In this document: positions 8,499-17,949 of the stretch, piece by piece | How positions within the stretch are numbered: position 1 is the first letter of the stretch | Layout: every line of letters starts with the position of its first letter | From: Verrucomicrobiia bacterium | Lineage (GTDB): Bacteria > Verrucomicrobiota > Verrucomicrobiia > Limisphaerales > JADLHS01 | Direction of reading: 5' to 3' | Assembly (NCBI GenBank): GCA_011525685.1 | Contig: WYBW01000062.1 | Span: 62,001 to 126,000, forward strand | Length of the DNA: 64,000 bases | Notes under the pieces: generated by a model | Seen by the model: the letters and a program-made list of their open reading frames with translations, nothing else | What the model was told of the DNA's origin: nothing | Databases searched by the model: none | Translations under genes and position numbers: made by a program

Positions 8499-9359
8499 TC
8501 ATCTCGTCCCTTTCCCCAAATTTTTCCGCCGCCGCAGATAGCCGCGCAGCCGCGGCAGGAACGCTTCATTGGTCGGCAACACCAGATGATCAATCCCGCC
8601 TGCCTTCAATTCATCAGCCAAAGCCTCTTCATCAAGCCAGCGGCTGCGGCCAGTGGCCACGAATGCGCGCCCCGTTTCCGCCTCTTGCGCGCGAAACACA
8701 CCACCGCCGATTCCCCCACGTTCGGCAGGATCCAGTAATTGCAGCGCCACACAATCGTGCGCTTGAGCCAGCAGTTTGAGTGCAGGCACGGCCTCCGGAT
8801 CGTGCAGGTCGCTGAGAATCATCACCATGGCACGAGCTTCCAGCACACCGGCAAGCTGGCTCAAGCGCCGCCCCACGGTGGTCTGCTCGTCAAAACGATA
8901 GCGGCGCAATTGATGCAGGCTCAGGAAAACCCGTGAGCGCGAAAGTGTCGGGTGTGTATCCAGATCGCGCTCGCCCCCGCCAATTAAACCGACCGGACTG
9001 ATCCGCGCCAGCGACGCCAGGGCCAGTGCTCCGGCGAGTTTCACCGCCCAGGCGTATTTGCTCACCGGTTGTGACGTGACGCACATCGAAGCGGACGTGT
9101 CCACGACCAGATAGACGGGCATGCGCTTGGGCGCTTCGTATTCCTTGAGATAAACCTTGCCGGTGCGCGCGGTGACACGCCAGTCGATCGCCTTGATGGG
9201 ATCGCCGGGTTGATAGAGGCGCGATTGAACATATTCGATGCCCGAACCAAGAAACGGGGAGGCGTCCGTGCCGAAGCTCAGGCTGTCGGCCAGGCGCTTG
9301 ATCTCCAGGGCGAACTGGCGTTCGTCCAGATGATCGGAAACTTCGAGTTGGGCTTCCAT
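8499..9359 (-). CDS. DUF58 family protein (MoxR-associated)
   Basis: A 286-residue cytoplasmic protein of the DUF58 family, which normally accompanies MoxR ATPases. The family signature YQPGDPIKAIDWRVTART lies at residues about 48-65. It is followed by a vWA-like core starting LVVDTSASM, a degenerate MIDAS with Asp-x-Ser-x-Ser retained, and VMILSDLHD as the second loop. I chose the ATG at 9359 (MEAQLEV) because GGAG lies seven bases upstream. Starts further out run into repeat element B. It is the second gene of the operon, after moxR, and lacks the N-terminal TM helices that longer DUF58 proteins carry. Confidence 0.88.
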   Translation of the reverse strand: MEAQLEVSDHLDERQFALEIKRLADSLSFGTDASPFLGSGIEYVQSRLYQPGDPIKAIDWRVTARTGKVYLKEYEAPKRMPVYLVVDTSASMCVTSQPVSKYAWAVKLAGALALASLARISPVGLIGGGERDLDTHPTLSRSRVFLSLHQLRRYRFDEQTTVGRRLSQLAGVLEARAMVMILSDLHDPEAVPALKLLAQAHDCVALQLLDPAERGGIGGGVFRAQEAETGRAFVATGRSRWLDEEALADELKAGGIDHLVLPTNEAFLPRLRGYLRRRKNLGKGTR

Positions 9360-9396
9360 TTGCAAACTCCGCGACGCCGGCGAAACGACTGTCATT

Positions 9397-9532
9397 AGCA
9401 CCGGGCTTCAGCCCGGTGGATCAGGTACGCTACGCATTCAGCCGATTCAACGGCTTATAGCGCGCAAAGAAAAACCGCTAAAGCGGTTGGGATGCGTTTC
9501 GCTGGCGTTCACCGGGCTAAAGCCCGGTGCTG
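9397..9532. repeat. Long imperfect inverted repeat, element B, between moxR and the DUF58 gene
   Basis: The ends are CACCGGGCTTCAGCCCGGTG on the left and the matching palindrome CACCGGGCTAAAGCCCGGTG on the right. The inner flanks are also inverted copies of each other (ACGCATTCAGCCG against ATGCGTTTCGCTGG and the AACCGCTAAAGCGGTT palindrome). The 136-base unit can therefore fold as one long hairpin whose arms each contain a smaller hairpin. Confidence 0.85.
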
Positions 9533-9551
9533 ATGAGAAAGGCGCTCGGCC

Positions 9552-10541
9552 TCACCCCACTTCCGCCAAGATCTCCCGCAACACCGCTGTGCCGCTCACG
9601 CCGCTGGCCAGCGCCTCGTAGGTCAACCGCATGCGATGCAGCAACACGTCCTCGGCCAGCGCATACAAATCCTCGGGCACAGCGTAGTCACGTCCGTGAA
9701 TGAACGCCCGCGCCCTCGCCGCCAGCGTGAGTGCAATGCCCGCGCGCGGACTCCCGCCCACGTCCACGGACTTGTGCCGGCGCGTCCGGCGTACCAGTTC
9801 GACGGAATGTTTCGTGAACACGTCACTCACGTAAATCTTCTGGACCGCGTCCATCGCAGCGACGAGTTCCTCGATTGAAGCCACCGGTGGTTGGTTCAGC
9901 AAATCGAAGGAACTTTGCGGGACAGCGCCCTTGTCCTGATGGCGCAGGCCAAGCTGCAACTGTCGCCGCAAAATCTCCTCCTCCTCCCTGGCCTCCGGAT
10001 AGTGCAACCGGTGACAAAGCATAAACCGGTCAAGCTGCGCTTCCGGCAGTTCAAACGTGCCGCTCTGTTCGATGGGATTCTGCGTGGCGATGACCACGAA
10101 CGGCGCGGGCAAGGAAAAGGTGTTGTTGCCGATGGTCACGCGCCGTTCCTGCATCGCTTCGAGCAGCGCGCTTTGAACCTTGGGCGCGGCGCGATTGATT
10201 TCATCGGCCAGCAGCAGATTGGTGAACACCGGCCCGCGATGGACGCGAAATTCGCTGGTGCGCTGGTCCAGAATTTCCGAGCCGAGAATGTCCGAAGGCA
10301 GCAGGTCAATGGTGAACTGTACGCGGGCAAACTTGAGATCAATGGCCTTGGCGATGGCATTCACCAGGAGCGTCTTCGCCAGTCCGGGCATGCCTTGCAA
10401 CAGGAGATGTCCGCCGGTGAACAAGGCGATCAGCAACCGCTCGACCACCGTGTCCTGCCCGACCACCACCTGGGCCACACGTTCACGGACCGCCTCCACA
10501 AAGCGATGTGAAACCGCAGGAGCCTCAGAGGTTTGGGTCAT
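9552..10541 (-). CDS. MoxR-family AAA+ ATPase
   Basis: A 329-residue AAA+ ATPase of the MoxR group, a chaperone-like enzyme thought to act on vWA proteins. The Walker A motif is GMPGLAKT (residues 50-57). Walker B is LLADEINRA, followed by [14 protein letters not shown] and the sensor region [15 protein letters not shown]. The C-terminal lid contains [10 protein letters not shown]. All catalytic motifs are intact and the length is typical. It is the first gene of the minus-strand operon and is divergent from glyS, with a 176-base gap between them. Confidence 0.93.
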   Translation of the reverse strand: MTQTSEAPAVSHRFVEAVRERVAQVVVGQDTVVERLLIALFTGGHLLLQGMPGLAKTLLVNAIAKAIDLKFARVQFTIDLLPSDILGSEILDQRTSEFRVHRGPVFTNLLLADEINRAAPKVQSALLEAMQERRVTIGNNTFSLPAPFVVIATQNPIEQSGTFELPEAQLDRFMLCHRLHYPEAREEEEILRRQLQLGLRHQDKGAVPQSSFDLLNQPPVASIEELVAAMDAVQKIYVSDVFTKHSVELVRRTRRHKSVDVGGSPRAGIALTLAARARAFIHGRDYAVPEDLYALAEDVLLHRMRLTYEALASGVSGTAVLREILAEVG

Positions 10542-10717
10542 ATAAAAAGGATTATGCCGGGTCTAACACCGATTTGACAGGCAAGTTGCGAAACCATTCG
10601 AGCGGCAGCGAGAAAAAACTGCGTCTGTGCCGCGTGGGTGAACCGCACCGGCCGGAACGGTGCGCTTCCCGTCACCACCTTGACATCAACTGCCGCTTGC
10701 CAAACACTCCCCGGCCT

Positions 10718-12352
10718 ATGGCTGAGGCAAACACCGGCGACCGGATGGAAAAAATCGTTTCACTCTGCAAACGACGCGGCTTCATTTTTCAATCCTCGGA
10801 GATTTACGGCGGCATCAACGGCTTTTGGGACTACGGCCCGCTGGGCACGGAACTCAAGCGCAACATTCGGGATTATTGGTGGCACACCATGACCCGCCAG
10901 CGCGAGGATGTCGCGGGCCTCGACGCCACCATCATCATGCATCCGCAAATCTGGAAGGCCAGCGGTCATGTGGATACGTTCAGTGATCCGATGGTTGATT
11001 GCAAAACCTGCAAAGGCCGTTTCCGAGCCGATCAGACGGCTGAAATCCCCTGTCCGCAGAAGCCCAGCAAAATGGTTTCGGCCTGTCACGGTGAGAAGAC
11101 CGCGCCGCGCGCGTTCAACCTGATGTTCCAAACTTGCGTGGGCCCGGTGCAGGACGATTCCGCCATCGCTTATCTTCGACCGGAAACCGCCCAGGCCATC
11201 TTCGCCCAATTCAAAAACATCCTCGAAACCTCGCGCCAGAAAGTCCCGTTCGGCATCGCGCAGGTGGGCAAGGCGTTCCGCAACGAGGTGACGCCGCGCA
11301 ACTTCACCTTCCGTTCGCGCGAGTTCGAGCAGATGGAACTGGAATTCTTCATCCGGCCCGACGAAGCGGTCGAAGCCATTGCGGGGCACTTGGCCTCCGC
11401 CGCCGACATCGGCCAGTGCCAAACCGCCCTCGGGAATGACCAAACCGACTGGGGCTGGGAAGCCTGGCACAAGTACTGGGTGGAGGAGCGCATCCGGTTT
11501 TACGAGAGCATCGGCCTGCCGCGCCAAACGCTGGTGGAGTATTGGCAGAAGCCGGAGGAACTGGCGCATTACGCCCGCGCCACGGTGGACATCCTCTACA
11601 AATTCCCATTCAGCAAGCGCGATGCGCAGGGCGAATTGATGGGCGAGGAACTCGAAGGCATCGCCGCGCGCAGCGATTTCGACTTGAGCCAGCATCAGCG
11701 TTCTTCCGGCAAGTCCATGACCGTATTCGACGAGGAACTGAAAGCCGCCTGGCCGAAATTGGAGCCCGCGAAGCAGGCGGAATTGAAGGAGCGTTATTAT
11801 CAGAATCGCCTCCAGTATCTCAGCAAGACCGGCGAAGCGCCGGACAAGGCCGAGAAGCTTGCCCGCGAAGACGCCGAAGCGTTGACCAAGGGCTATTACC
11901 TCCCGCACGTCATTGAACCCTCCGCCGGCGCGGACCGCCTGGCACTGGCGCTGATCTGCAACGCCTACTCCGAAGACCAGGCTCCGGACGAAAAGGGCAA
12001 GCTGGAAACACGGGTCGTCCTGCGCTTTCATCCGCGGATTGCTCCCATCAAGGTCGCCGTCTTCCCGCTGCTCAAAAACAAACCTGAACTGGTAAAGAAA
12101 GCCCGGGAAGTCCGCGATCTGTTGCGCCCATGGATGAACGTGTTCTACGACGAGGCCGGCGCCATTGGCCGGCGCTATCGCCGGCAGGACGAAATCGGCA
12201 CGCCCTTCGGCGTCACGATTGATTTCGACACCCTGGGTGAGAAGGGGCCGGAATTGAAGGACACGGTCACGTTGCGCGACCGCGACACGATGCAGCAGGA
12301 ACGGGTGAAAATCTCCGAACTGCTCCCTTTGTTGCTCGGGAGAATCCGATGA
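10718..12352 (+). CDS. glyS: Glycyl-tRNA synthetase, dimeric eukaryote/archaeal-like type
   Basis: A 544-residue class II synthetase that charges tRNA-Gly. The N-terminal block [18 protein letters not shown] is characteristic of the alpha2 GlyRS type. A CKTCKG pair precedes the insertion domain. Motif 2 appears as [20 protein letters not shown], preceded by RPETAQAIF. Motif 3 is [14 protein letters not shown]. The C-terminal anticodon-binding domain starts at [13 protein letters not shown]. Start chosen at ATG 10718 ([12 protein letters not shown]); ATG 10745 ([12 protein letters not shown]) is also possible. The longer upstream open frame has no family similarity. The symbol glyS is used by convention; glyQS is also common for this type. 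Confidence 0.95.
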   Translation: MAEANTGDRMEKIVSLCKRRGFIFQSSEIYGGINGFWDYGPLGTELKRNIRDYWWHTMTRQREDVAGLDATIIMHPQIWKASGHVDTFSDPMVDCKTCKGRFRADQTAEIPCPQKPSKMVSACHGEKTAPRAFNLMFQTCVGPVQDDSAIAYLRPETAQAIFAQFKNILETSRQKVPFGIAQVGKAFRNEVTPRNFTFRSREFEQMELEFFIRPDEAVEAIAGHLASAADIGQCQTALGNDQTDWGWEAWHKYWVEERIRFYESIGLPRQTLVEYWQKPEELAHYARATVDILYKFPFSKRDAQGELMGEELEGIAARSDFDLSQHQRSSGKSMTVFDEELKAAWPKLEPAKQAELKERYYQNRLQYLSKTGEAPDKAEKLAREDAEALTKGYYLPHVIEPSAGADRLALALICNAYSEDQAPDEKGKLETRVVLRFHPRIAPIKVAVFPLLKNKPELVKKAREVRDLLRPWMNVFYDEAGAIGRRYRRQDEIGTPFGVTIDFDTLGEKGPELKDTVTLRDRDTMQQERVKISELLPLLLGRIR

Positions 12353-12458
12353 GGAGTCCAGCGTCCAGGATCCCGCGTCCGCAGGCTGCATCACCGGTTT
12401 CGGAGAGACTCCCGGTTTTCCCGACTCAAGACTCAAGACCCGGGACTCAGGACTGGGT

Positions 12459-13478
12459 ATGACCAGGTCCGCGCGCATTTCCTACGTGATCATGGCCGTG
12501 CTGCTGGTGCTGATCGGCTGGCTGCAACTGGGCACGCTCTTGCTGACGGTGTTGTTCGGCTACTTTGCGCTGCGGCATTTCAGTTTCGGGTGGAGCAAGA
12601 CGCTGGGGGTGGCCCTCTACCTGGTGGCGGTGGTGCTGATTGGCTTTGGACTGGTTTCGTTTTCGCGCCGGGCCTACGTCGAAATTCCCGAAATCGCCGA
12701 GCGGACGATTCCGGTCATCGTGGAGTACGCCAAAGCCAAGGGCATCCAGCCGCCCTTCACGGATTACGCCAGCCTCAAGACGGTGACGCTGGCCGAGATT
12801 CAGGACAAGTTCGCCAACGTGGGCCGCTACGCGCGGGCCGCCGGTTTCCGGTTCGCGCTGCTGATCATCGGCCTGGTCGTGGCGGTGAGCCTCTTTCTCA
12901 GCGCCGCCTGGGGCACGGAGGACGACCCGCAATCGGCGCGGGACAGTCTTTACGCGACGGTGGTGCGCGAAGTTGCCCTTCGCTTCAAGACGTTCTACCA
13001 AAGTTTCGCCAAGGTGATGGGAGCGCAGATCATCATCTCGCTCATTGACACGGTGCTCACCGCCATCTTCCTGGTGTGGAACAATTTTCCCTACGTGGTG
13101 GTGATCATCGTGCTGACGTTTCTGGTGGGATTGCTCCCGATCATCGGCAATCTCATCAGCAACACGCTGATCGTCGGCGTCGCGTTCACCATCTCGCCGC
13201 AAATGGCGTTCTTCGCCCTGCTGTTCCTGATCGGCATTCACAAACTCGAATATTTCCTCAACAGCAAGATCATCGGCGACCGCATCCGCACTCCCATGTG
13301 GCTCACCCTCATCGGCCTGGTGGTGGGGGAGAAGCTCATGGGCATCCCCGGAATGATCATCGCCCCGGCCGTGCTGCATTACATCAAGGTCGAGGCCTCG
13401 CGCAGCACGTTGGCGGAGTCGGCCGCCGACACCAGTCCGCACACCCCCGGGTCGCCGCCACCGACCGCAACCTCATGA
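12459..13478 (+). CDS. AI-2E family transporter (UPF0118-type membrane protein)
   Basis: A 339-residue integral membrane protein. Hydrophobic segments lie at about 8-25, 28-40, 46-66, 128-150 and then a C-terminal cluster from residue about 190. The C-terminal half has the family's characteristic run VLTFLVGLLPIIGNLISN, followed by helices and GIPGMIIAPAVLHYIK near the end. Family members export varied substrates (AI-2 in one case, Na+/H+ antiport in others), so the substrate is open. The tail (TSPHTPGSPPPT) is low complexity. It follows glyS after about 106 bases that contain short GACTCAAGACTC-type direct repeats. Confidence 0.85.
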   Translation: MTRSARISYVIMAVLLVLIGWLQLGTLLLTVLFGYFALRHFSFGWSKTLGVALYLVAVVLIGFGLVSFSRRAYVEIPEIAERTIPVIVEYAKAKGIQPPFTDYASLKTVTLAEIQDKFANVGRYARAAGFRFALLIIGLVVAVSLFLSAAWGTEDDPQSARDSLYATVVREVALRFKTFYQSFAKVMGAQIIISLIDTVLTAIFLVWNNFPYVVVIIVLTFLVGLLPIIGNLISNTLIVGVAFTISPQMAFFALLFLIGIHKLEYFLNSKIIGDRIRTPMWLTLIGLVVGEKLMGIPGMIIAPAVLHYIKVEASRSTLAESAADTSPHTPGSPPPTATS

Positions 13479-13502
13479 ACTTGTGCTGAACTTTTCCGAC
13501 GG

Positions 13503-14414
13503 ATGCTCCGTCACTCAGCGAAACCTGCGTCCTCACCTCTTCCTTCGGCCGTGACAGTAATCGAGGTCATCCAGCGCAGCGCGGAGTTCCTTGCGCGCAA
13601 GGGCGTGGACTCGCCTCGGTTGCAAGCAGAGTTGCTGCTGGCCCAAGTGCTCAAACTCCCGCGCATGCAGCTTTACCTCGATTTCCAGCGACAACTGACG
13701 CCCGCCGAGGCGGACCACTTGCGTGAACTGATCCAGCGTCGCGGGCGGCGTGAACCGCTCCAGCACATCCTCGGCACGACGTGCTTCTGCGGATTGGAAA
13801 TGGCCGTGAACCGCCACGTGCTGGTGCCGCGTCCGGAAACCGAACTGCTGGCCGAAGCGGGCTGGGAATTCCTGCGGCAGCTCACGCCCGGCGACTCCGG
13901 CCCGCGCGCGGTGCTGGATTTTGGCACCGGCAGCGGTTGTCTCGCCGTGACCCTCGCGGTGAAATGTCCCGACGTGCATGTCACGGCCACGGATGTGTCG
14001 CCGGATGCGCTGGCGGTTGCGGCGCAAAACGCCGCGCGGCACGGGGTGAGCGACCGGATCGAGTTCCGCGAGAGTGACGGGTTTGCCGCGCTGCCGGCGG
14101 GCGCGAACTTCGACCTGATCCTCAGCAATCCACCCTACATTCCCACTCTCGAGATTGACACCCTGCAACCCGAGGTGCGCGACTTCGACCCGCGCGCGGC
14201 GCTGGATGGCGGACCGGACGGTCTCAAGTTTCATCGCCTCCTGGCCGGACAGGCCACCGCATTCCTGGCGGCCGGCGGCAGGCTCATGCTGGAATTGGGC
14301 GACGGCCAGGCGGCGGCGGTCCGGGAAAGTTTTGAAGCGGAAAACTGGATTGTCGAAGCGATCCGGCCAGACTACAATCAGCGTTTGAGAATCATGATTG
14401 CGCGCCGGGATTGA
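13503..14414 (+). CDS. prmC: Peptide chain release factor N5-glutamine methyltransferase
   Basis: A SAM-dependent methyltransferase that modifies the GGQ glutamine of release factors. The N-terminal helical domain (residues 17-100) is followed by VLVPRPETELL, the SAM motif LDFGTGSGCLAV and the catalytic substrate-binding motif LSNPPYIPT. The length (303 residues, or 287 from the GTG at 13551) matches the family. The GTG start is attractive because the first 16 residues before it are low in family character. The gene lies directly upstream of murA, a common arrangement (prfA-prmC-murA), although prfA is not in this position here. Confidence 0.93.
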   Translation: MLRHSAKPASSPLPSAVTVIEVIQRSAEFLARKGVDSPRLQAELLLAQVLKLPRMQLYLDFQRQLTPAEADHLRELIQRRGRREPLQHILGTTCFCGLEMAVNRHVLVPRPETELLAEAGWEFLRQLTPGDSGPRAVLDFGTGSGCLAVTLAVKCPDVHVTATDVSPDALAVAAQNAARHGVSDRIEFRESDGFAALPAGANFDLILSNPPYIPTLEIDTLQPEVRDFDPRAALDGGPDGLKFHRLLAGQATAFLAAGGRLMLELGDGQAAAVRESFEAENWIVEAIRPDYNQRLRIMIARRD

Positions 14415-14460
14415 CGGCTGTACGCAACGGATTCCGGCGGACTCAATTGACGAACGATTC

Positions 14461-15723
14461 ATGGACAGCTTTCTCATCAAGGGCGGGGTGCCGTTGCACG
14501 GCGAGGTGACGATCAGCGGCGCGAAGAACGCCGTGCTGCCGATCATGGCGGCGACGTTGTTGACGCCCGAACCGTGCGTCATTCGGCGCGTACCGAACCT
14601 GAGCGACGTGCATTTCATGGCGCAGATTCTGGAGTGGCTCGGTGCCAAGGTGAAGTTCGAGGGCGACACCGTGCGGGTGGAGGCGCGGAAGATCCGCGGC
14701 CAGGGAGATTACGACCTGGTGCGCAAGATGCGCGGCTCGATCTGCATTCTCGGGCCGTTGCTCGGCCGGTTGCGCAAGGCGCGGGTCTCCCTGCCCGGCG
14801 GATGCGTCATCGGCGCGCGCCCCATCAACCTGCACCTGAAGGGTGTCGAGGCGCTGGGCGCGAAGATCCGCATCGAGGCCGGCTATGTGGAAGCCACGGC
14901 CCGGCGGCTGGCCGGCTCGGCGATGTTTCTGGGCGGGCGGGCCGGCTCGACGGTGCTGGGCACGGCCAACGTGATGATGGCCGCCGCGCTGGCCGAGGGC
15001 ATCACCGTGATCGAAAGCGCCGCGTGCGAACCGGAGGTCGTGGACCTGGCGAACTTCCTGAACGCTATGGGCGCCCGAGTCGCCGGCGCCGGCAGCCCCA
15101 CCGTTACCATCACGGGCGTCAAGCAGTTGCACGGTGCCGAGCATGAGGTGATTCCCGATCGGATCGAGGCCGCCACGTTCGCCATCGCCGCGGGGGCCAC
15201 GAACGGCGAGGTAACGCTCAAAGGGGCGCGCGCCGACCAGATGCACGCGGTGATTGACAAGCTGAACGAAGCGGGCGTGAGAGTGGAACGCCGCGGGGCC
15301 AACCTGCTGGTTCGCCGCGATGGACGGCTGAAGCCCGCGGACGTCACGACCCTGCCGTATGCGGGTTTCCCCACCGACGTGCAGGCGCAGATGATGGCGT
15401 TGATGACGCTGACGCCCGGCATCAGCATCATCACGGAGCGGATTTTCGAGTCGCGGTTCATGCACGTGAGTGAACTCGCGCGGCTGGGGGCGGACATCGA
15501 GATTGAAGGCCCGAGCGCCATCGTGAAAGGCGGCAAACCCCTGAGCGGCGCGCCGGTCATGGCCAGCGATTTGCGCGCTTCCGCCGCGCTGGTGGTCGCG
15601 GGGCTGGCCGCGAAGGGCACCACCCAGGTCAACCGCGTTTATCACATTGACCGCGGTTACGAAAACATTGACGGGAAGCTGCGCCAGTTGGGAGCGCGCA
15701 TCCAACGCATCGAGGAATCGTGA
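14461..15723 (+). CDS. murA: UDP-N-acetylglucosamine 1-carboxyvinyltransferase
   Basis: A 420-residue enzyme that transfers enolpyruvate from PEP to UDP-GlcNAc, the first committed step of peptidoglycan synthesis, in the cytoplasm. Lys22 and Asn23 lie in SGAKNAVLP, and the catalytic loop Cys is residue 115 in PGGCVIGARP. It is therefore the Cys form expected to be fosfomycin-sensitive rather than the Asp form. The DIEIEGPSA and SDLRASAALVVAGL segments near the C-terminus are typical. Start chosen at ATG 14461, which places these residues at their E. coli-like numbers. It is 46 bases after prmC and overlaps the next gene by four bases. Confidence 0.97.
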   Translation: MDSFLIKGGVPLHGEVTISGAKNAVLPIMAATLLTPEPCVIRRVPNLSDVHFMAQILEWLGAKVKFEGDTVRVEARKIRGQGDYDLVRKMRGSICILGPLLGRLRKARVSLPGGCVIGARPINLHLKGVEALGAKIRIEAGYVEATARRLAGSAMFLGGRAGSTVLGTANVMMAAALAEGITVIESAACEPEVVDLANFLNAMGARVAGAGSPTVTITGVKQLHGAEHEVIPDRIEAATFAIAAGATNGEVTLKGARADQMHAVIDKLNEAGVRVERRGANLLVRRDGRLKPADVTTLPYAGFPTDVQAQMMALMTLTPGISIITERIFESRFMHVSELARLGADIEIEGPSAIVKGGKPLSGAPVMASDLRASAALVVAGLAAKGTTQVNRVYHIDRGYENIDGKLRQLGARIQRIEES

Positions 15724-16124
15724 CCAAACTCATCTCCGCCCTCATTATCGTCGTGGTGATCTTCGCCGGCTGGAAGTTTTTTCTCTACTGGGAAAAGGTC
15801 AAGAACGAGGAGGAGGCGCAGAAAAAGCAGGTGATCGCGGCGGCGGTGCAACCGGAATCCCTGCCCGGCCTGCCCCCGCAATACGAAAGCGGATTGCGCG
15901 CGGCGCAACAGGAAAGCAACGCCGCGTTCCGCAAGTGGCTCAAAACCTACGACAAGGTCCTTGAGGACCCGCGCAAAGCCTGGATTCAACTCGATTTCTG
16001 CGTGGCCATCGCGCGGGAAGACCCGTCCGAGGCCCGGCGGGTGTTCGCCGAAGTCAAAGCCCGCGTGCCGCCCTCCTCTCCGGTCTGGCCGCGGGTCAAG
16101 GAGCTGGAAAAATCCTACGAGTAA
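15720..16124 (+). CDS. Small membrane-anchored hypothetical protein coupled to murA
   Basis: A 134-residue protein I do not recognise. Residues 4-22 (LISALIIVVVIFAGWKFFL) form one TM helix with a very short N-terminus. They are followed by a charged, probably coiled stretch (WEKVKNEEEAQKKQ) and a helical domain of about 90 residues (RKWLKTYDKVLEDPRKAWIQ). The GTG start overlaps the murA TGA (GTGA), so expression is probably coupled to murA and the protein may act at the cell envelope. No enzymatic motif is visible. Confidence 0.7.
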   Translation: MTKLISALIIVVVIFAGWKFFLYWEKVKNEEEAQKKQVIAAAVQPESLPGLPPQYESGLRAAQQESNAAFRKWLKTYDKVLEDPRKAWIQLDFCVAIAREDPSEARRVFAEVKARVPPSSPVWPRVKELEKSYE

Positions 16125-16176
16125 TCGGAAGCGAGCCGTCCCTGAGTTGCAGCCTGCCTCGCGCGGCACCCAAGTC

Positions 16177-17949
16177 TTATTCCGGCAGATTTCTCCACGA
16201 GGCGCCGCGATGATATTGATGGCAGAGCAGGCAATCGCTTCGCACTTTTTTCTCCGCGTGACAATCCGTGCAATTCGCCAGCGTGATTGACTTGAAATTG
16301 CTCACGCCCGCCGCCGTGGTGAAATCGTGGTACTGCCCCTCGTAATTCGCGTCGGGATTCAGCCGGTGGCAATCGTTGCAGCGCAACAGACCCAGATGCG
16401 CGCCGTGCGAGAACTTCGTGTGCGCCGGCAACAAGCTGCCGGTGTAATACCATTCCACTCGCCGCTCGGCCGGGTTCGCTGCCGGTGCGCTCACCGCATG
16501 ACATTTCACGCATCGCCCGACACCGGAGCGCAGATGCGCCAGCTCGTCGCGAAAGCTGGCGGCGCGCTTGGTGTCCGCCGCGTTGGGGGCGCGCGAGGCC
16601 GCCGCCAGGGAAAACTCCAACCAGGCCTGGGACACGGCGTCCGCGTGGCCGGCCGGTTTGTAGCGAAGCTCCGGATACAAATCGTCCAACCAATACCACC
16701 CGCTCTGAATCTTGAGCGTCGGCGGTTCCAGTCTTTCGCCCTTCAACCAAAGTTGCGCGGCGCGGGCCAGCAACTCGGGGCTTAGACCAGCGAGCAAATG
16801 GGACGGACCGGGGCGCGAAGCTGCGGACGGTTGCAGGACAGATCTCGAGGAAGCCACCACATTGGAAGGCCGATTGCTCGTCGGCGTAGCCGCGCGCCAT
16901 TCGGCTTCCAGCATTTCGGCGAGCGGCGCAACGCCATCCTTCGCCGCCGCCGTGAGGCATTGCTGCAAAGCCGTGCCGTAGTTGGTTGTGCCGGCGCGTT
17001 GGAAGAACCATGTCATGAAGGACGTGGCATCGTCGGTTTCGAGCGCCGCCGCTTCGGCGGGTTTGTCCGGCAGCCGCAACAGCACGAGTTCGCTTTGCGG
17101 AATCTGTTCCTCGTGACAGCGCGCGCAGGCGGCGTCGAAGCCGGCGGTGCGGATGTTTCGCTCGTGGGGCAGGGCGGCATGACAGTCCGTGCAATTCTGT
17201 TGCGCCCGGGCCGCGTATTCCGGTTGCTTGAAATAATCCAGGAGGTGTTTGGCGTGGTTGAACTTGATCCCGCCCCGGGTCACTCGCGGAAAGTTTGCCG
17301 CAAACTCCGGGTGCCCGCGGTCGAATCGCTCGAACGGAACCGCGTGGCAGGTGTGGCATTGGGCATCGGTGAGGGTGGTGAGTTTCGCGTTCGCGCCGCG
17401 ATGCTCCGTGTGGCATTGGCGGCAATCGGTTTGGCGCGCACGCGGGCTGTGGTCAAAGACCTCGTTGTGCGGGAGATGCGCCAGGCCATCGAAGGCGTGG
17501 CACCGGGAGCATTGGGTGTTCATGTCTGCGTGGGTGAAGATCGCCTTGACCCAACCTCCCAATCCCGCGTGGTGCGCCGGGTGGCACGCGCCGCAGCCCT
17601 CTGCCGATGTGAATTTCGCGTGCCTGGCCGAGAGCGGCCCGGGGTCCACGGCGAACGGTCTGGATTTTGTGCCGCGACCGAAATGGAATCCCGCGGCGAT
17701 CACCAGGATCATGAGGGCACAGATTTGCCAGGTCATCCTTCCGCGCCGGGCGCGCAGGGTGAGCCGCGGGACGCAGGGCGGCAGTGCATCCTTCTCGCCG
17801 GTGCAACGGGTATCGCCACAGCGACCGTCCGGGGTGGGTCCGGCGGCGCAGGGTTTGCCCCAACCGGCGCCGCGCCCGCAGCGATAGCGCTGGTTGGGTC
17901 GCTCGTAAGCGTCGCCGCCAGAGGAGGAAGGAAGCTGCGTCCCGCTCAT
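16177..17949 (-). CDS. Membrane-anchored decaheme c-type cytochrome
   Basis: A 590-residue protein with ten CxxCH heme-binding motifs, including CGACH, CSRCH, CRQCH, CHTCH, CTDCH (twice), CARCH, CVKCH, CNDCH and CLLCH. One TM helix (residues about 73-90, WQICALMILVIAAGFHF) separates a cytoplasmic N-terminus of about 70 residues from the heme domain. Six hemes lie in the first half of the periplasmic part and four near the C-terminus, with a heme-free block of about 200 residues between them. The N-terminus has five cysteines at 24, 34, 44, 49 and 59. The start at 17949 overlaps the stop of the cytochrome b-like gene (ATGA). It probably accepts or donates electrons on the periplasmic side of the membrane complex encoded upstream. 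Confidence 0.85.
   Translation of the reverse strand: MSGTQLPSSSGGDAYERPNQRYRCGRGAGWGKPCAAGPTPDGRCGDTRCTGEKDALPPCVPRLTLRARRGRMTWQICALMILVIAAGFHFGRGTKSRPFAVDPGPLSARHAKFTSAEGCGACHPAHHAGLGGWVKAIFTHADMNTQCSRCHAFDGLAHLPHNEVFDHSPRARQTDCRQCHTEHRGANAKLTTLTDAQCHTCHAVPFERFDRGHPEFAANFPRVTRGGIKFNHAKHLLDYFKQPEYAARAQQNCTDCHAALPHERNIRTAGFDAACARCHEEQIPQSELVLLRLPDKPAEAAALETDDATSFMTWFFQRAGTTNYGTALQQCLTAAAKDGVAPLAEMLEAEWRAATPTSNRPSNVVASSRSVLQPSAASRPGPSHLLAGLSPELLARAAQLWLKGERLEPPTLKIQSGWYWLDDLYPELRYKPAGHADAVSQAWLEFSLAAASRAPNAADTKRAASFRDELAHLRSGVGRCVKCHAVSAPAANPAERRVEWYYTGSLLPAHTKFSHGAHLGLLRCNDCHRLNPDANYEGQYHDFTTAAGVSNFKSITLANCTDCHAEKKVRSDCLLCHQYHRGASWRNLPE

Noticed and set aside
16115..17425. 436-codon open frame on the minus strand overlapping the decaheme gene
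   Set aside because: Shifted frame of the cytochrome gene; no CxxCH series or family pattern, and the composition is typical of an alternate frame of GC-rich DNA.
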